NCBI RefSeq assembly: GCF_023101765.2
Contig: NC_064213.1
Location: 7,626,001 to 7,690,000 of the forward strand
Length of the DNA stretch: 64,000 nucleotides
Direction of reading: 5' to 3'
From: Spodoptera frugiperda
Taxonomy: Eukaryota > Arthropoda > Insecta > Lepidoptera > Noctuidae
Shown here: positions 24,896 to 37,370 of the stretch, in pieces
How the letters are laid out: the number at the start of each line of letters is the position of its first letter
Numbering within the stretch: the stretch's first letter is position 1
Position numbers and translations under genes: made by a program
Notes under the pieces: model-generated
What the model saw: the letters and a program-made list of their open reading frames with translations, nothing else
Told to the model about the DNA's origin: nothing
Databases searched by the model: none

Positions 24896-25945
24896 ATAGA
24901 AAGAGAGTCTAAACTAACCTATCCTACCATCATCAACAGCTACAACCATTTTCCCTGCTGAAGTACGCCTACTATGAGTGTGAAATATGAGGTATGAATC
25001 TCTACTTATATCAGGTACGTTGAAGATCCCACTTCAAATGGGTCTGGATTATCATGAAGGTTACGGTTAGGTCTCATCAAAGTACAAGAGAATTCAATAT
25101 TATACAAGGCACAACAGCCCCGCACCATGACAACAAATTAATCACATTATGAAAATGTAGAAAGATAAAAAGTCGAAAATCTCAGTTGAGCTCTAGAGGT
25201 TGTCGACATGGAATGTTGACTCGGCTATCAGATTTATCAGGTAGACAGTCATTGGCCTTCTTGGCTGGCCTTCAGTGGCATTTGCACAGGCTCAAATTAC
25301 AAGAGTGGATCTAAGATTTGATCATAGATATGGTAGCTCAGTTTCCATATGCTAAGTCAGCTGTTTGGGTATGGATACCACTAGTGTCATTTGTGATTTG
25401 AAAACTCAAATGTTTTTTCTTAATTTAAGATCCCAAGGATCCCTTGTAGAATAAATGGAATATTGATTAAAATAATACAAATATGTTTGGAATATAAAAT
25501 AAATTAATGAATATTCTAAAAAATTAATAGAGCTCAAAAGTAAAAATGAAACGACAGCGTAAATACCCAACTAACTACAATTTAATTCGTTAGTCTGATT
25601 CGGATATTTATAAAAAAGTTTAATGTAAAAGTAAAAAAATATCTTTAATAATAAATGTCATTATTGTTTCAAAAACATTTCCATTTGTCATACAAATGTT
25701 TATTTAATTTATTTTAAATGAGCAAAGACATTTACTAAAAAATATTTGATATTATGTCGCGGGCAAAAAAAAAAAGAAAATCTAAACATCGTAAAACAAT
25801 TTTACGACTGCAATTAAAAACAGACTGATTAAAAATTTTGTACAAGTGTTACTGAGTGTAGGTTTAGCGAACAACGCGTATTAGTTACACTGATTACTGC
25901 GTTCTATCATGCATTATTTGAAGCGGCATTAACATAAGTACTCAC

Positions 25946-26145
25946 GATGACATTTCTACAACCTCCGTACATTATATTTACGCGGCACTGTCACAGATTA
26001 TAAATTATATTTCGCGCCACCGCGCCACGGCATCGCGTAGTGTTTGAGCGGCCAGTATTACACGTACTATGTCTGAACTTCCATCTATGTGACTTTGTAT
26101 ACTCTCCCGCGACGGACTCGCGACCGCGTATAGTTTCGCACAACT
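25946..26145 (-). promoter_or_regulatory. Inr+DPE promoter and 200-base first exon, copy B
   Basis: Identical to 18576-18775: TCAGTT initiator with +1 at 26145, DPE AGTCCG at +28, donor ATC|GTGAGT at 25945-25944. The identical tract is 25813-26336. The duplication therefore gives the leftward gene two equivalent start sites 7370 bases apart, if both are used. Confidence 0.6.
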
Positions 26146-27002
26146 GACGAATTGCCGCGGACACAAGACACGTTAAATGCCTAATTCCATTGTGATAAGC
26201 AGTATAAACTGTATTTCATGATACCGACGAGTGTCTTTTGAAATTAGATACAGCTATTTTGCAGTTTTCGTAACGTTGAGAAATTGTTACTATGTATTCT
26301 TTCCACACTTGTCTGTCTCAATGATTTATAGTGGTTATGTACTTACATGACTTCATGTAAAGATGGTTCGGGTTCGATGTCCTTGTAAATTTGAAGAATG
26401 ACTATAAAGTACCAGTTGATAACGAAATAATAGAGAACTACGTTCGTTAGGTTCGGTTTTGTTAACACTGGAAAATCTATAACAGACATTTCATAAATAC
26501 TTATCTACTTAAATTTTCAGTTGCTCATCGTAATACACGAATATAATATCAAGTTAAACTTCACACAACTCAGTAGATACCTAATACGGTGCCGGAAAAC
26601 TGCTGAAGACGACTATAGACGGTACAAAAGTACAAGTAAACATCGCATTTGTACCTATTTACGCAAAAACTACGCGTCTACGATTTCAGTAAATAATAGT
26701 ACGATGCAAAAAAATTATAGTAAATAAGGTTTTCCGAGTACTGACAGTAAACACAATAATACACGTGTAACGTGGTTTACTTTACACAAGGTGAACATTT
26801 TTGTAAAGTAACTATAATTATTACTAGTTTCTAAAATGGTAAGAACTGGTATGATTTGGAATATTCAGTTTAAGATTTTCAAATGTTCTCAAGAACTTTA
26901 GATATGATAAAATAGGACAGGCAGCACTGAAGCAGGATTAAAAAGTCTAAGAAATGGTATAGGAAGAATATAAGTGGAGATTCTTATATTTTCTCTTCTT
27001 AT

Positions 27003-27095
27003 ATTACATGAGACTTAGAACACAAATGGTGAAAAGTGGCGGTATTACGTACTGTAATGTGCACCTCTGCCTACTTCAAGGGGGTAAAAGGCGTG
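27003..27095 (+). mobile_element. Truncated tRNA-headed SINE fragment (copy B only)
   Basis: Contains ACACAAATGGTGAAAAGTGG and GTAAAAGGCGTGAAG. No counterpart is visible at the matching place in copy A, so it either inserted after duplication or was lost from A. Confidence 0.6.
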
Positions 27096-27604
27096 AAGAA
27101 TATAAATCTATTTGAGCTTGGTACGAAATTCTGGAACATGATCTCTTGACTTAACCGAGTGACAAAATTCCAACCAAACTGTCACATTTAGAATGTTGGT
27201 AGAGATTAGTACATTTAAGAGGAGTTATTATATCCTACTAATTTCAATAGTAATTCTATTACCACGTCGATGCAACAATCTAATTCTATAAGTACAACAT
27301 AATAACAAGATAATTGCAACCGGCTACGCAAATCGCAATTTGGACAAGTGACGATAGTTTACATAAGCCATTAAGGTTCAATATACATTGCTAATATATA
27401 ACAAAAACACCCTTATTTACTTCTCGTGACGAACGTCAGCTAGTGTGAATAGAGTTCCGTGTGTTATTTATATGCAACTATATAGCTTTTGTTCGCGACT
27501 TCTCACATATACAGAAAAATAATTTCAGCATATTTCTGCGATTTTAGGAATCCCTATGTTGTGATCTTTTTTTGAGAGGTTAAAATCAGGGAAAGACTTC
27601 TCCT

Positions 27605-27890
27605 GTCCTGGGTTACTCGCATTGGGTGAGGCGAGAGAGAGTGTCAGACTCTGACTGACTAAAAACCACCCCGTTTCTACTCTTGCTTTTCGAACTGGAG
27701 CTCCGTTTTACCTGCTGGGTAGTCCGTAGATCCGGATCAGGTATCAGCCCTACTATGCCCTATCTGTGATGGTCTGATGGCTCTTCCTGTCTTGGGTTAG
27801 AGGAGTGTCAGACTCTTACTGACTAAACACAGTATTGTAATTGCGTAACCGTACCGTGGCGTAACCTCGTCATCTGTGACGGTCTATGCC
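27605..27890 (-). mobile_element. LINE 3' tail fragment (in copy B)
   Basis: Counterpart of 20263-20545 but lacking the A-tail end. The core complement AGTGTCAGACTCTGACTGAC and a second core-like repeat near 27805 are visible. Confidence 0.7.
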
Positions 27891-27953
27891 CCTACACTTC
27901 TATTGGAACCTTTATGCCAAATTAAAATTTTCTAGAAGAAAATAATATTATTA

Positions 27954-28032
27954 ATACGTTTTCTGAAGCGCAACTCTTAGTGATGACTAAGAGTATCGCA
28001 TCATCACTAAGAGTTTCGCTTCAGACAACGTA
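27954..28032. repeat. Fold-back present only in copy B
   Basis: Arms of 32 bases, beginning TACGTTTTCTGAAGCG and ending CGCTTCAGACAACGTA, are separated by 15 bases. Copy A has a single arm at about 20611-20645. The second arm is an inverted local duplicate, as expected from replication template switching. Confidence 0.75.
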
Positions 28033-28364
28033 TAAACTGTATTTAACTTCAGTAACGGTAATTTTACATAGGGACATATTATGAAAAAATATTGATGTAA
28101 TAAACCGCAACTCTATTATTTAGGTAAGTACAGTTAACCAAATTTGACCATATTGACGTGCGGCATTATTATTTATTAAATATTCAGGTAAATTTATTAG
28201 GTATTATACATGTTGAATATTTACGAATTCTACGTAAAGTGATGATACTTTATTTTTATTACCTATTTGGTTCAGGATACATGGTTTATGGCTGTAAATT
28301 AGGTGCATGATTTAAAGTATATGCAATATAAAGTATATTGCATTATTTTATAGCAGATAGGTAA

Positions 28365-28495
28365 TGTTAAGCTCACCCCCTATTACCTAGGACTTTTAAC
28401 ACAAATCGTGAAAAGTACATGTACATTTTATAGCGGCATTACGTGCCGTAATGTGCACCTCAGCCTACCTCTCGGGTATAAAAGGCGTGAAGTTG
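28365..28495 (+). mobile_element. tRNA-headed SINE family, 5'-truncated (copy B)
   Basis: Counterpart of 20975-21116, with the same truncation point, so it was inserted before the duplication. Confidence 0.75.
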
Positions 28496-29799
28496 CGTAT
28501 AGGTTCTACGTATCGAATATCGCGTTCATTAATGGCTGAAATAGTGTTTTAAACACTGAAGAATCCAAACAGGACTATGTACATATTATACATAACACCA
28601 TTTGGAGCCTGACCATGAGACTCCATTACAGTAGACGTACTAATTTCATGACATTTTTTACTACTAATTAGGTAGTAGTTGCCGCCCACGACATTTTCAC
28701 ATACTACCCATATTTTACAAATGACATTGTCAGTATCATGTGATGGATGCTTTAGATAGCTCCTGTAAGTACCGCTGAAAAACTGCTTTATGAAGTGAAA
28801 AGGTCATCCCTTCAATATTATTAACATCATAGACATGACAGTCTGCTGCTATAAGGTCCTCTCACTATAAGGTTTCCCATTAACTCCGCGTTTGACGAAA
28901 GACTCGTCCGCGAGAGGGTGATTTTTCAAAAAAAAATTAACTTTTATTTAATAAATCATTAGTCTCCCGCATTATTAAGCATCGTGGTAGTTTATTATCA
29001 TCCTTATTTCTATTGGATTGATTGAGAGCAATCTCACAGCTTAATTTATTGAAACCAAATTTTGTGTTTCAATCGGCAGAATTGTTAACTTTTGGTTGAG
29101 GATAATGACGCCATTAACATTTTGTATTTTTTTTTTTTGGAAAATCACCCGAGTTGGCTAGACCAACATAATAATTAAATAATTCTACACTGATAATTGT
29201 TATCATTCAACATAAAAACATTCTCCAATCTTTTCTTTTTCTCATATGATTAAAAATCTCTTCGTAACCATGAACCTGAATTTTCGTGATGCAGTTATAT
29301 TGCGTACTAATGCACTGGTTAAACAATCAAAATGATTCGTAAAATATTATCTAAAATGTTTTAGATCATACGATGACACGTAGGTAGGATAACTTAAGTC
29401 TATGTACAATAACTATGTATAACTAAAGATATAAATCAAACCTAAACAAACTAGATTCCAGCATCCTCATTTAATCTAAGACATGTTAATTGTTTTACAT
29501 ATTTACTCAATATTTTATCAGGGTAAGCAAACCGCGGTGGAATTATTTTTTGCGTCACATTATATACTTAAGACTTAAGCAAATATATATAAAGGAATTT
29601 CAGTGTATAAGTACTCATTTGATCTTTAATTCAACAATGTAGGTGATAATTGTAACAATTGTGCAGATAAGTTATCTAATTTTATTTTAATTGTTTGTGA
29701 GGGAAATTGTTTTATTAATTGTAACTATACATATGTGCATACCTACTGTATACTTCAATTGTGTACTGTTTACTTATAAAACTTCAAGAAAAGAGCGTA

Positions 29800-29957
29800 C
29801 TCCTTTATAAGGCCGGCAACGAGCCTGTGACTCCTCTGGTGTTGTGGGTGTCCATGGGTGGAACTGATCGCTTACCATCAGGCCTGACCAAGACTGATAA
29901 GAAGAAGTTGAATATCTCATATCCTACTGACTTTCATACCAGGGACCTCCGGGCTAA
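29800..29957 (+). mobile_element. Other LINE/SINE 3' repeat (copy B)
   Basis: Counterpart of 22416-22558, with GCCGGCAACGAGCCTGTG and GGTGTCCATGGGTGG. It is interrupted at its right end by the Helitron. Confidence 0.55.
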
Positions 29958-30076
29958 TCTATACTTATAATAAATCTGTAGAGAGGTCAATTCTGTACAT
30001 GAAATATATTTCCAAAATAACTATCAGCGGGTGATTAGTGATCGATACTGACGCCAAAAATGCAATTAGAAAAATT

Positions 30077-30137
<61 letters not shown>

Positions 30138-30976
30138 ATGTTCTTTATAGAAACAAAAACCACTCGACAGATTTTAACGAAACTTGGTACAATTGTTCTT
30201 TATACTCCTGGGCAGGTTATAGTATACTTTTCATCACGCTGCGATCAATAGGAGCGGAGCAGTGAAGGGAAATGTTGGGAAAAGAGGAGAACTTACTCCA
30301 TTTTTCAAGCTTCCGTCGCGTGTGCAGCCTTAATGGTTAAAGCTACACAGAAATCATGTATGACGGAAATGTTCTCCTTAAAATTGTTTAAAAAATATTC
30401 CACGACAACAAATGTCTATCTCTTATGGTTGACTCACAATAACACGTATAACTCCCGATAGCTTAGTAGTTCGGAGCTTTCTGATTATATTATATTTGTC
30501 TACTGTTACGTTTATAACACTCTCATTCATTCATATTATTATAATAAGTCTGTAGAAGGGTCAATTTGAAAGAATAAATAGAAGGGTGTGTTACTGGATC
30601 GATCGATACCAAACCCAAATATGTGATTTTTTTTTGTCTGTCTGTCTGTATGTTCAGGCATCACGTGAAAACAAACGGTTCGATTTTAATGAAACTTGGT
30701 ATAATTATACCTTATTATCCTGGGCATAAAATAGGATACTTTTTATCCTGGAAAATACGTAGAAAAAAAATCTTAATTTTTCAATTTTATGCTACAGATC
30801 GCGAGCTCAACAGCAGTAGCTCAATAGAGGGATCTCCTTAATTATTATGGGTCTAGCCGTATTTGGGTCCAATAGATATTTATAAGATGTCATTGTTAGA
30901 GTTACTCAAAATTGAGAAATAAAACATCCACGCGAAGACAGACATCCACGCGGACGGAGTCGCTGGCAGAAGCTAG
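29958..30976 (+). mobile_element. Helitron (non-autonomous), with proven empty site
   Basis: Begins TCTATACTTATAATAAATC and ends GGCAGAAGCTAG, inserted between A (29957) and T (30977). Copy A has the uninterrupted site at A22558|T22559. A GC-rich hairpin-like stretch (CACGCGGACGGAGTCGC) precedes the CTAG. From about 30531 a second 5'-like start (AATAAGTCTGTAGAAGGG) repeats, so the element is a tandem or nested pair. It holds a (TCTG)n microsatellite at about 30080-30138. No Rep/helicase coding. Confidence 0.85.
30080..30138. repeat. (TCTG)n microsatellite
   Basis: About fifteen uninterrupted TCTG units inside the Helitron. Open frames across it are artefacts of the 4-base repeat. Confidence 0.95.
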
Positions 30977-31029
30977 TTTTGTATAAAATTTGTTGTTTTA
31001 TCACCTCCCGAGAGGAATAGTCAAGTCAC

Positions 31030-31195
31030 CTTGTTTATTATATGTAGTTCTGTGACGGCCTTTATGTTGTATGTAGAAAATGCCACATTCTTTTTTTATT
31101 AAAAAGCTTAGCAAAGATTGGTATCACTATCGTTATGTAATTACATTACTTGTTTTTATACGCTCTATTATATAGTTAGCCCTCTAATTCAACCT
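31030..31195. repeat. Duplication-end repeat E3
   Basis: End of copy B, homologous to E1 and E2 but with many substitutions (for example TTATATGTAGTTCTG in place of TTATAACTACGTCTG). Confidence 0.75.
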
Positions 31196-32022
31196 AACTC
31201 TAGCGTGGTCTGCCACGTGCGTGCTACGTCAGCTACGTGGCACCTAACGTGTGCCTATTGCTGTACAACACCAAACCTAAAGAATACTACGTTTAGTGAC
31301 ACGAAAACTTAGGTCCCTAACCAAATGTTCTATAGTCGCTGTTTACAATGTGGCGACACATGACAAGTGACAGATGACAAAAATCGCACATAGACGATCG
31401 ATGAACAAATCAACGGATGACGTCATAAATCCTACATCGCACATATAAATTTTACAAATAAACATGGATAGCAAATCCCAACGAATAACGGTAGGGCAGA
31501 AAGCCCGCCAGGCATGATCACCACCACCGCGCCTGGTCAGTGGATCCTCCTTTTCTAAGGGAACTTTACTCACTCTTCCCTAAAACAGTCGTAGTTTCCA
31601 AATTAAAAATCGTTAAATGTAATGTTATGAAAAATAATACGTAGTTAATGGAAAATTTTGCGTAGTTTACTTAATGCAATGATATAATAGCACTTCTGTT
31701 TACGAGTACATTTACGACGTAGACAAGGCACTCATGACTTACTCATACATATCGTCAATTTTAATATGCGACACCTAGTTCGTCAGTTAAGTTATAAATT
31801 GGATTTAATAGAGATGAAGAGTCTATATCGACTAACACAAAAATAATAAAATTATTTATTATGTTATTTGCTTACTCCCGTAACTGTTTAACGAGGTAGC
31901 TTGACTAGTTTCAAGCTATGCTAGAGGCGGCGGCAGCAACTGTCGCGCTACTAGAGAGCGAGTGCGACAGAATACGACCCACTACCCAAAAGTCTTCCCG
32001 CAGATGTCATAAGAGCAGACTT

Positions 32023-32143
32023 CCTTACAATTTAACTGTCCAGTTTTAACTGTACAGTCGAACTATACAGTTAAATCATAAAGTGTGTAAGCTGTATGGA
32101 CAGTCCGACTTTATAGTTAAAACTGCACAGTTAAATTGTAAGG
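32023..32143. mobile_element. Palindromic MITE
   Basis: Near-perfect inverted ends CCTTACAATTTAACTGT / complement extend through CAGTTTTAACTGTACAGTC over about 40 bases each side. The loop is short and noncoding. Target duplication not resolved. Confidence 0.75.
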
Positions 32144-32706
32144 TAACTTTAACTTTTTAAACTGCTATATCCAACCCCGCGGTCGTTTAAGAATAGACAT
32201 TATGGCAAAACCTACGTAGAGATATTGAAGAGGAGATACAAAAGTAGTTCAGCAGGAGACTATCACGGGCTGTTGATTATAATGATGGGAAATTTTATGT
32301 CAAACCTTACATTAATACCATTTAAATGGTTAAACAGAATTGGAATTAAACTTGGGTAAAGGAAAACGTGAAATTAATCGTAAAAGTAAGGTCGCAACCT
32401 CATTATATTACAGACCACGCTTGGCTGGACAAAATCATGTTAAGGTTCTCAAACGATCAAGATTGCTTCATTTACCCCACCCCTAGTACATACATATATC
32501 TACAAGAACCGTCAAATAATAGGTAAACAATTATTTTAACATCGAATACCTATGCACAAATGTACCGGGTAAGTTCGGGTTATTTTGACCCACTGGGGTA
32601 ACTTTGATCCAAATCCTATAACCAATAGGAATCTAGAACAAAGCGTATATTAGTTTTTCATTGGTCTAAAGGTTTGGGTCAAAGTTTCCCCCCAGAAATA
32701 GTGCAG

Positions 32707-32796
32707 GAACAGAGTGGTTTTTAGTCAATAAGAGTCTGTCATTCCCTATCGACGCGCTAAAGGCGGGAGAAGTCATTGGATGATATTCCCCTTAAA
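32707..32796 (+). mobile_element. LINE 3' tail fragment
   Basis: Family core TTTTTAGTCAATAAGAGTCT followed by GGCGGGAGAAGTCATTGGAT. Short and truncated. Confidence 0.75.
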
Positions 32797-34548
32797 TAGA
32801 AATTGGGTCAAATATACCTGAGTTTACGGTACATTCGCATATTACCTCTTTTCTTAGCAGTCAGGTAGTCAATAGTTAACGAACTATTTATCTCAAAAAT
32901 AATATGACTAATTTCATTGAAACATCAACTAATTTAATACAAGACCCTAACGATCTAATTATAATAATATTTACTTTATAAAAGATTAACTTGACCCCCT
33001 GGTTAATGACCTCAACTTGTTACAAAGTGATAAAAATCAACACAACACTGAGGTTTTACGAAACCGTAGGTTAGTGAACTTTATCGTGAATCGTGATCAG
33101 ATTTTATCTATACTCTTAATTCCTCAAAGGAAATCTTATGAGGTTAACAAGAAAAATCGAATAAAGAGATATTTATTCATGTAAGACATGATTTTGATTG
33201 GAATAAAATCAGTAACCTGATAGTCAACATAAATAAGTAGTAGAAACATATGTACATAACTGCGCATGGTCAAGAGCAAGATTTGTGGTCAACGCGTGCT
33301 GAATAAAAAAAACATAGAAAATTTAATAAATCGCGCTAGCCTAGGTATTACCTAAAAGCTAGGTAGGAAAATGCAACAGGAAAGCCAAATCAAAAGTAGC
33401 TAACACAGAAGCTCTTGTCACATAATAACAAAATACTTTATAGTGTGACGACAACAAAAAGGAAAACAATACCACGGCTGTTTTTTCCCGAATCAATAAG
33501 AACCTACCTAGATTGTAAAAAGATCATTTTTTTAAGAGTAACGATGGAGTTTCTTTCTCGTTCTTCTCCATTCGAAGCTACACTTTGAAACGAGCACCTA
33601 GCTTTATTGACAGACAGACTGACGAACAATTCAATTTGACGTTTCAAAAGTGCCTAATTTAGGATTAATTGAAATAAACGCTTTAACTTTGACCTACATT
33701 CTGTTTATATCCATCTTTTTGTCGTTATATAATTACGTAATCCAATTATAATTCAACAAATCTATGTAACACCAATTACTGCTCACTAACAACTTGAAAA
33801 TCCACGCATTTACTAAGAATTCTTCAAAGAAAACTTCAATCAATCATATTTATTGATATACATATCTTAACCCTAGTGGAAACGGGCTCAGCTAAGCTAT
33901 GTTTTTTTACTATGTATGTATACTATGAATGGGTTCCCTACTATCGATACATCGCATACTCGAGTTACACATCTTCCTCACATAGATGGAAACGGTCTCA
34001 TAGTTTCACAGTTTATCTATTACATTTTCGTAGCATATATTATACATAGCACATCTGTAATGGAAAAGCACCCTTATCCCTATAACAAGGCTCTTATGTT
34101 ATAAAACGATAAAAACCACATACTTACCTCTCCTCTTTCAACTTAAAACAGAAAAACGTAAACACAAGACATATTCAAAATACCTAGAGTCCATCGATGG
34201 GTATATATTGACATCATCACAGCACAGCTAAAGTTTTAGTCACAATAAAACAAATAGATATAAACAATAATATTGGGATTACTAACACCTTGGACCATAT
34301 GACACGACCTCGGGAACTGAACTGCAAGCTCACACTGAAGTACAACTAAGACCAGCGTCGCACTATATTGACTAATGACACTGTAGTCATCATCATGTCT
34401 ACGTAGTAAGGGATGCCTCATACTGCACAACAGCATCAGGTCACGTAGTTGAGCTAAAGGTAAATCACATAAGTGTGAGTCATTTTTATTTAACGGCAGT
34501 TATGTCTACGAAACTTTGGGGAGTCCCAATACAACATACACAGTAGCA

Positions 34549-34870
34549 ATGTCAACGTCACGCCTTTTATCCCCGAAGGGGTAGGCAGAGGTAGATTTTT
34601 AAGGGCGGAAATTCATCCTATATCTTTTCTCGCCAAGGTGAGGCGAAAGGGAGTGTCAAATTCTTACTGACTAAAAACGACCCTAATATTTCTACTCCTG
34701 CTTTTCGAGCCGGAGCCTGTGGATCAGGCATCAGCCCTTTAAATTAAATCAGACCATTAAAAGAAAAGGCAGAGTTAAATAATGAGCATGTTACGGCACG
34801 TAATGCCGCTATACAATGTACACCCACTTTTCACCATTTGTGTTATAGGTCATGAGGGATACAGTAGGTA
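34549..34870 (-). mobile_element. SINE interrupted by a LINE tail
   Basis: The SINE end GTCACGCCTTTTATCCCCGA (to about 34590) and its remainder (GTTACGGCACGTAATGCCG through TTCACCATTTGTGTTATAGG, about 34790-34870) are split by the LINE tail at 34601-34745. This gives a clear relative age. Confidence 0.75.
34601..34745 (-). mobile_element. LINE 3' tail fragment nested in a SINE
   Basis: Complement core AGTGTCAAATTCTTACTGAC and CTTTTCGAGCCGGAGCC. Inserted into the minus-strand SINE at 34549-34870. Confidence 0.8.
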
Positions 34871-35289
34871 ACTTAAAAAACTTAAACAATAACTGCTATG
34901 CTCTCAATGTGTCGGTTAACCTATCTACTCGCAATATGTCTTCTTCCCATTGTTAGCATTCAAAACAAAATGAAAACAACATTAAAGACTTGATCCATCC
35001 ATGAGACAAAGGCGAGTTTAGGCAGTAAAAACCCTCGTGTAAACAGGTCTTCAAACGTCTTCAAGATCATCAGATAAACGACACTGGCCATGAGAATGAA
35101 AGTGCTAAATTAGCGGCCATTAAATCCAGCCGGCCCTGAACTCTAACAAGCTGTGATTTATACGTTTAAGTATTTTGACGTGTGCAAGGCCAAGGTTTTT
35201 CTTTATAAAGAGGGGTTGCTAGAAGTGTTAAGTTTAGCCAAATTTTGTTAGTCAATAGAATAAACTTAATTTTTGGTATTTTTTGTTGC

Positions 35290-35527
35290 AACGTCTAGCG
35301 TTTTATACCCGAAGGGTTAGGCAATGTTCAGCTACTTTTTACCATGTGTGTTATAAGTCCCATGTAATAGGGGGTGAGCCTATTGCCACATACTGGGCAC
35401 AATTTTAGACTCCGTGCTACTATTGAGGAATTTTCGAAAAACCGAAAAAAACGCCCAGTAATACTTTGCTCGGCTCCTTATCCAGCAGTCGCACTTGCGA
35501 CCACTCGACCAACGAGGTAGTCAGAAT
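35290..35527 (-). mobile_element. SINE with tRNA-like head
   Basis: Longest copy of the family. At the right end the minus strand has an A-box-like TGGTCGAGTGG (35501-35511) followed by a tRNA-like fold, then a TTTTTTCGGTTTTTCG linker, the CTCACCCCCTATTACATGGG body and the TATAAAACGCTAGACGTTGC end. This identifies the family as a tRNA-derived SINE. Confidence 0.75.
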
Positions 35528-36780
35528 TTAGGAAAATTCAAGCATCAAAAGATCCATTTTTTTTTCTCAAACGATTTAACTCAGAATCTAAAGTTTACTG
35601 ACCATTACATGTCATGAACAAAAGCCAAGGTTAAGAGAAGTGTGAACAGTCGTTTCTCGCCAGGTACATGCACCGTGTGCAATGCTATAATTACAATCCA
35701 TTTACCGTTAATTAAATGACTTTTAAGTATCTAGGTAAGATACCCTTAAATAGGTGGTTTTCTACTTGGCGTAGAGGCATTGACTAGCTAATTACCTGTC
35801 TCATTAATTGGTATTCTAGTGGTTACAAGTATACTAAACAGATAACAACGAAAACAAAAGATTGATACGATTTCTGTGTTAAAGGAAAAGCGGGAGAGGC
35901 AGTCCACGTGAATAAATATTCCTTAAATAGAGGTAAAATATGACTCTCTAAAGTATTGAGATTTTTAAGCTAATATTAAAGCACTGTGGTGTCATACTTG
36001 TATAAGTATATTACTTAGAATTTAGGCTTTTGATTTTTTTCGAAAATGTATAGCAGCTATCTGTCAATAAAAAGCCCGTCAAAATCATTTGAAATCAGCC
36101 AAAAAAAGAGAGACATGTATCGTATGGTAAAAAGTGATTATTTCAAGATTTCAAACAAATACTTTAATTTTATTTATTTCTCAGAATCTAGACTAGAAGA
36201 TACCCTATAGTAACGACCCTGACAGCGATCAGAGTTAATATATCAAAGAGGTAGATATACCTACCTCACTCCCCTTTTCCACATTAAATGCCTTTTAAAG
36301 GTTTCCTTTCTAAAAAAAGGAATGGAGTGGCACATTGTCGGCGCCATGTGCTATTTCCGGAGGGAACAGCTGTCTGTCACATTACACAGGCTCGAGCTAA
36401 AACCGTACACATTCTAAAACGAAGCCTTTCTAAAATTGTTGCAGGATAACATTATTGTTCAAACCAGGAACATATTGCACACGGTTACAACTTTAAAACG
36501 TGTTTTGTGTCATATTCCGACCATGATGACACCTAAATTCGTCATGTCATGTCAATAAATATTATTTTACAATATTTGTAGGGTTTTTAAAGGAGTCATG
36601 TTAAGTGTGATCCGTAAAATGACTCTTGAAGTGTTTACTACAAGTTTTTGGATGGGTCACCTTCTTGTAGGTGAACGGTAAGTACTTTGTAATGCAGTTA
36701 CATGAGTCCTACTGTTGTCGTCTTTGAAAATTTTTACGGACAATCATAAGCTCGAAAGCCTAACCGCATGTTTAATCAAT

Positions 36781-37047
36781 GTGCGGGACTGGTAGCTCGC
36801 CGCCCGACCAGAACTAGACCTTTGTGTATGTGCAATCAGAGAAAAGAGCCATCAGACCACCAAAGATAGGACCCAGCAGGGTTGATGCCTAATCCGGAGC
36901 TGCGGACTACCTAGTGGGTTTACCGAGGCTATGGTTTCAAGGGCAGGAGTAGGAACGGGGTGGTTTTTAGTCAGTAAGAGTCTGACACTCCCTCTCGCCT
37001 AGCCCAAGGCGGGAGAAGTCATTGAATGATTTTCCCCACTTAAAAAA
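36781..37047 (+). mobile_element. LINE 3' tail fragment, longer copy
   Basis: Extends further 5' than most, including TAGCTCGCCGCCCGACCAGA, GAGCCATCAGACCACC and ATCCGGAGCTGCGGACTACC, before the common core and a short A-run. It matches the 3'UTR order of 12800-13324. Confidence 0.85.
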
Positions 37048-37370
37048 ATGTCTAATCAATAATGTTAAAACGCCCCAAAGAAAGATACTGGTATCTAATG
37101 CATCTATGTACGTACAAAACGATTAGGTATATATATACAGGAAAATGCCAACACATGTGTTAAATAAGTTATGAAACAAGGTTCACATGACCCAACTAAA
37201 AATATTTCAATCTGTCATCAGAATCGATCGGTACCACCTACCTACGTCACATGACGACCAGACGATTTGATTATTAATAAACACAACTACGATAACAACT
37301 TATGAACACACAGTAAAGTTTGAAACAGAGTATTTATAGCACAAAAGGAAAAAGAACTTTAAAACCTTAC

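Larger units (their letters stand above)
23063..31205. repeat. Large tandem duplication, copy B
   Basis: Co-linear with copy A. It is about 1 kb longer, chiefly because of the Helitron at 29958-30976, and it also carries an extra fold-back at 27954-28032 and an extra truncated SINE at about 27003-27095. It keeps the promoter/first exon (26145-25946) without a single change over 524 bases. Confidence 0.9.
31206..37370. other. Gene-free stretch with scattered repeats
   Basis: Contains a CACGTG-bearing GC patch (31200-31245), a CpG-rich patch at 31920-31990, the MITE at 32023, LINE tails at 32707, 34601 and 36781, and SINEs at 34549 and 35290. No supported coding exon. Confidence 0.4.

Noticed and set aside
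30038..30265. Two overlapping frames rich in Cys-Leu-Ser-Val
   Set aside because: Produced by the (TCTG)n microsatellite inside the Helitron.
31343..31573. Minus-strand 76-codon frame with a GC-rich start
   Set aside because: No donor and no recognisable domain; the GC-rich part looks like a retrotransposon scrap.
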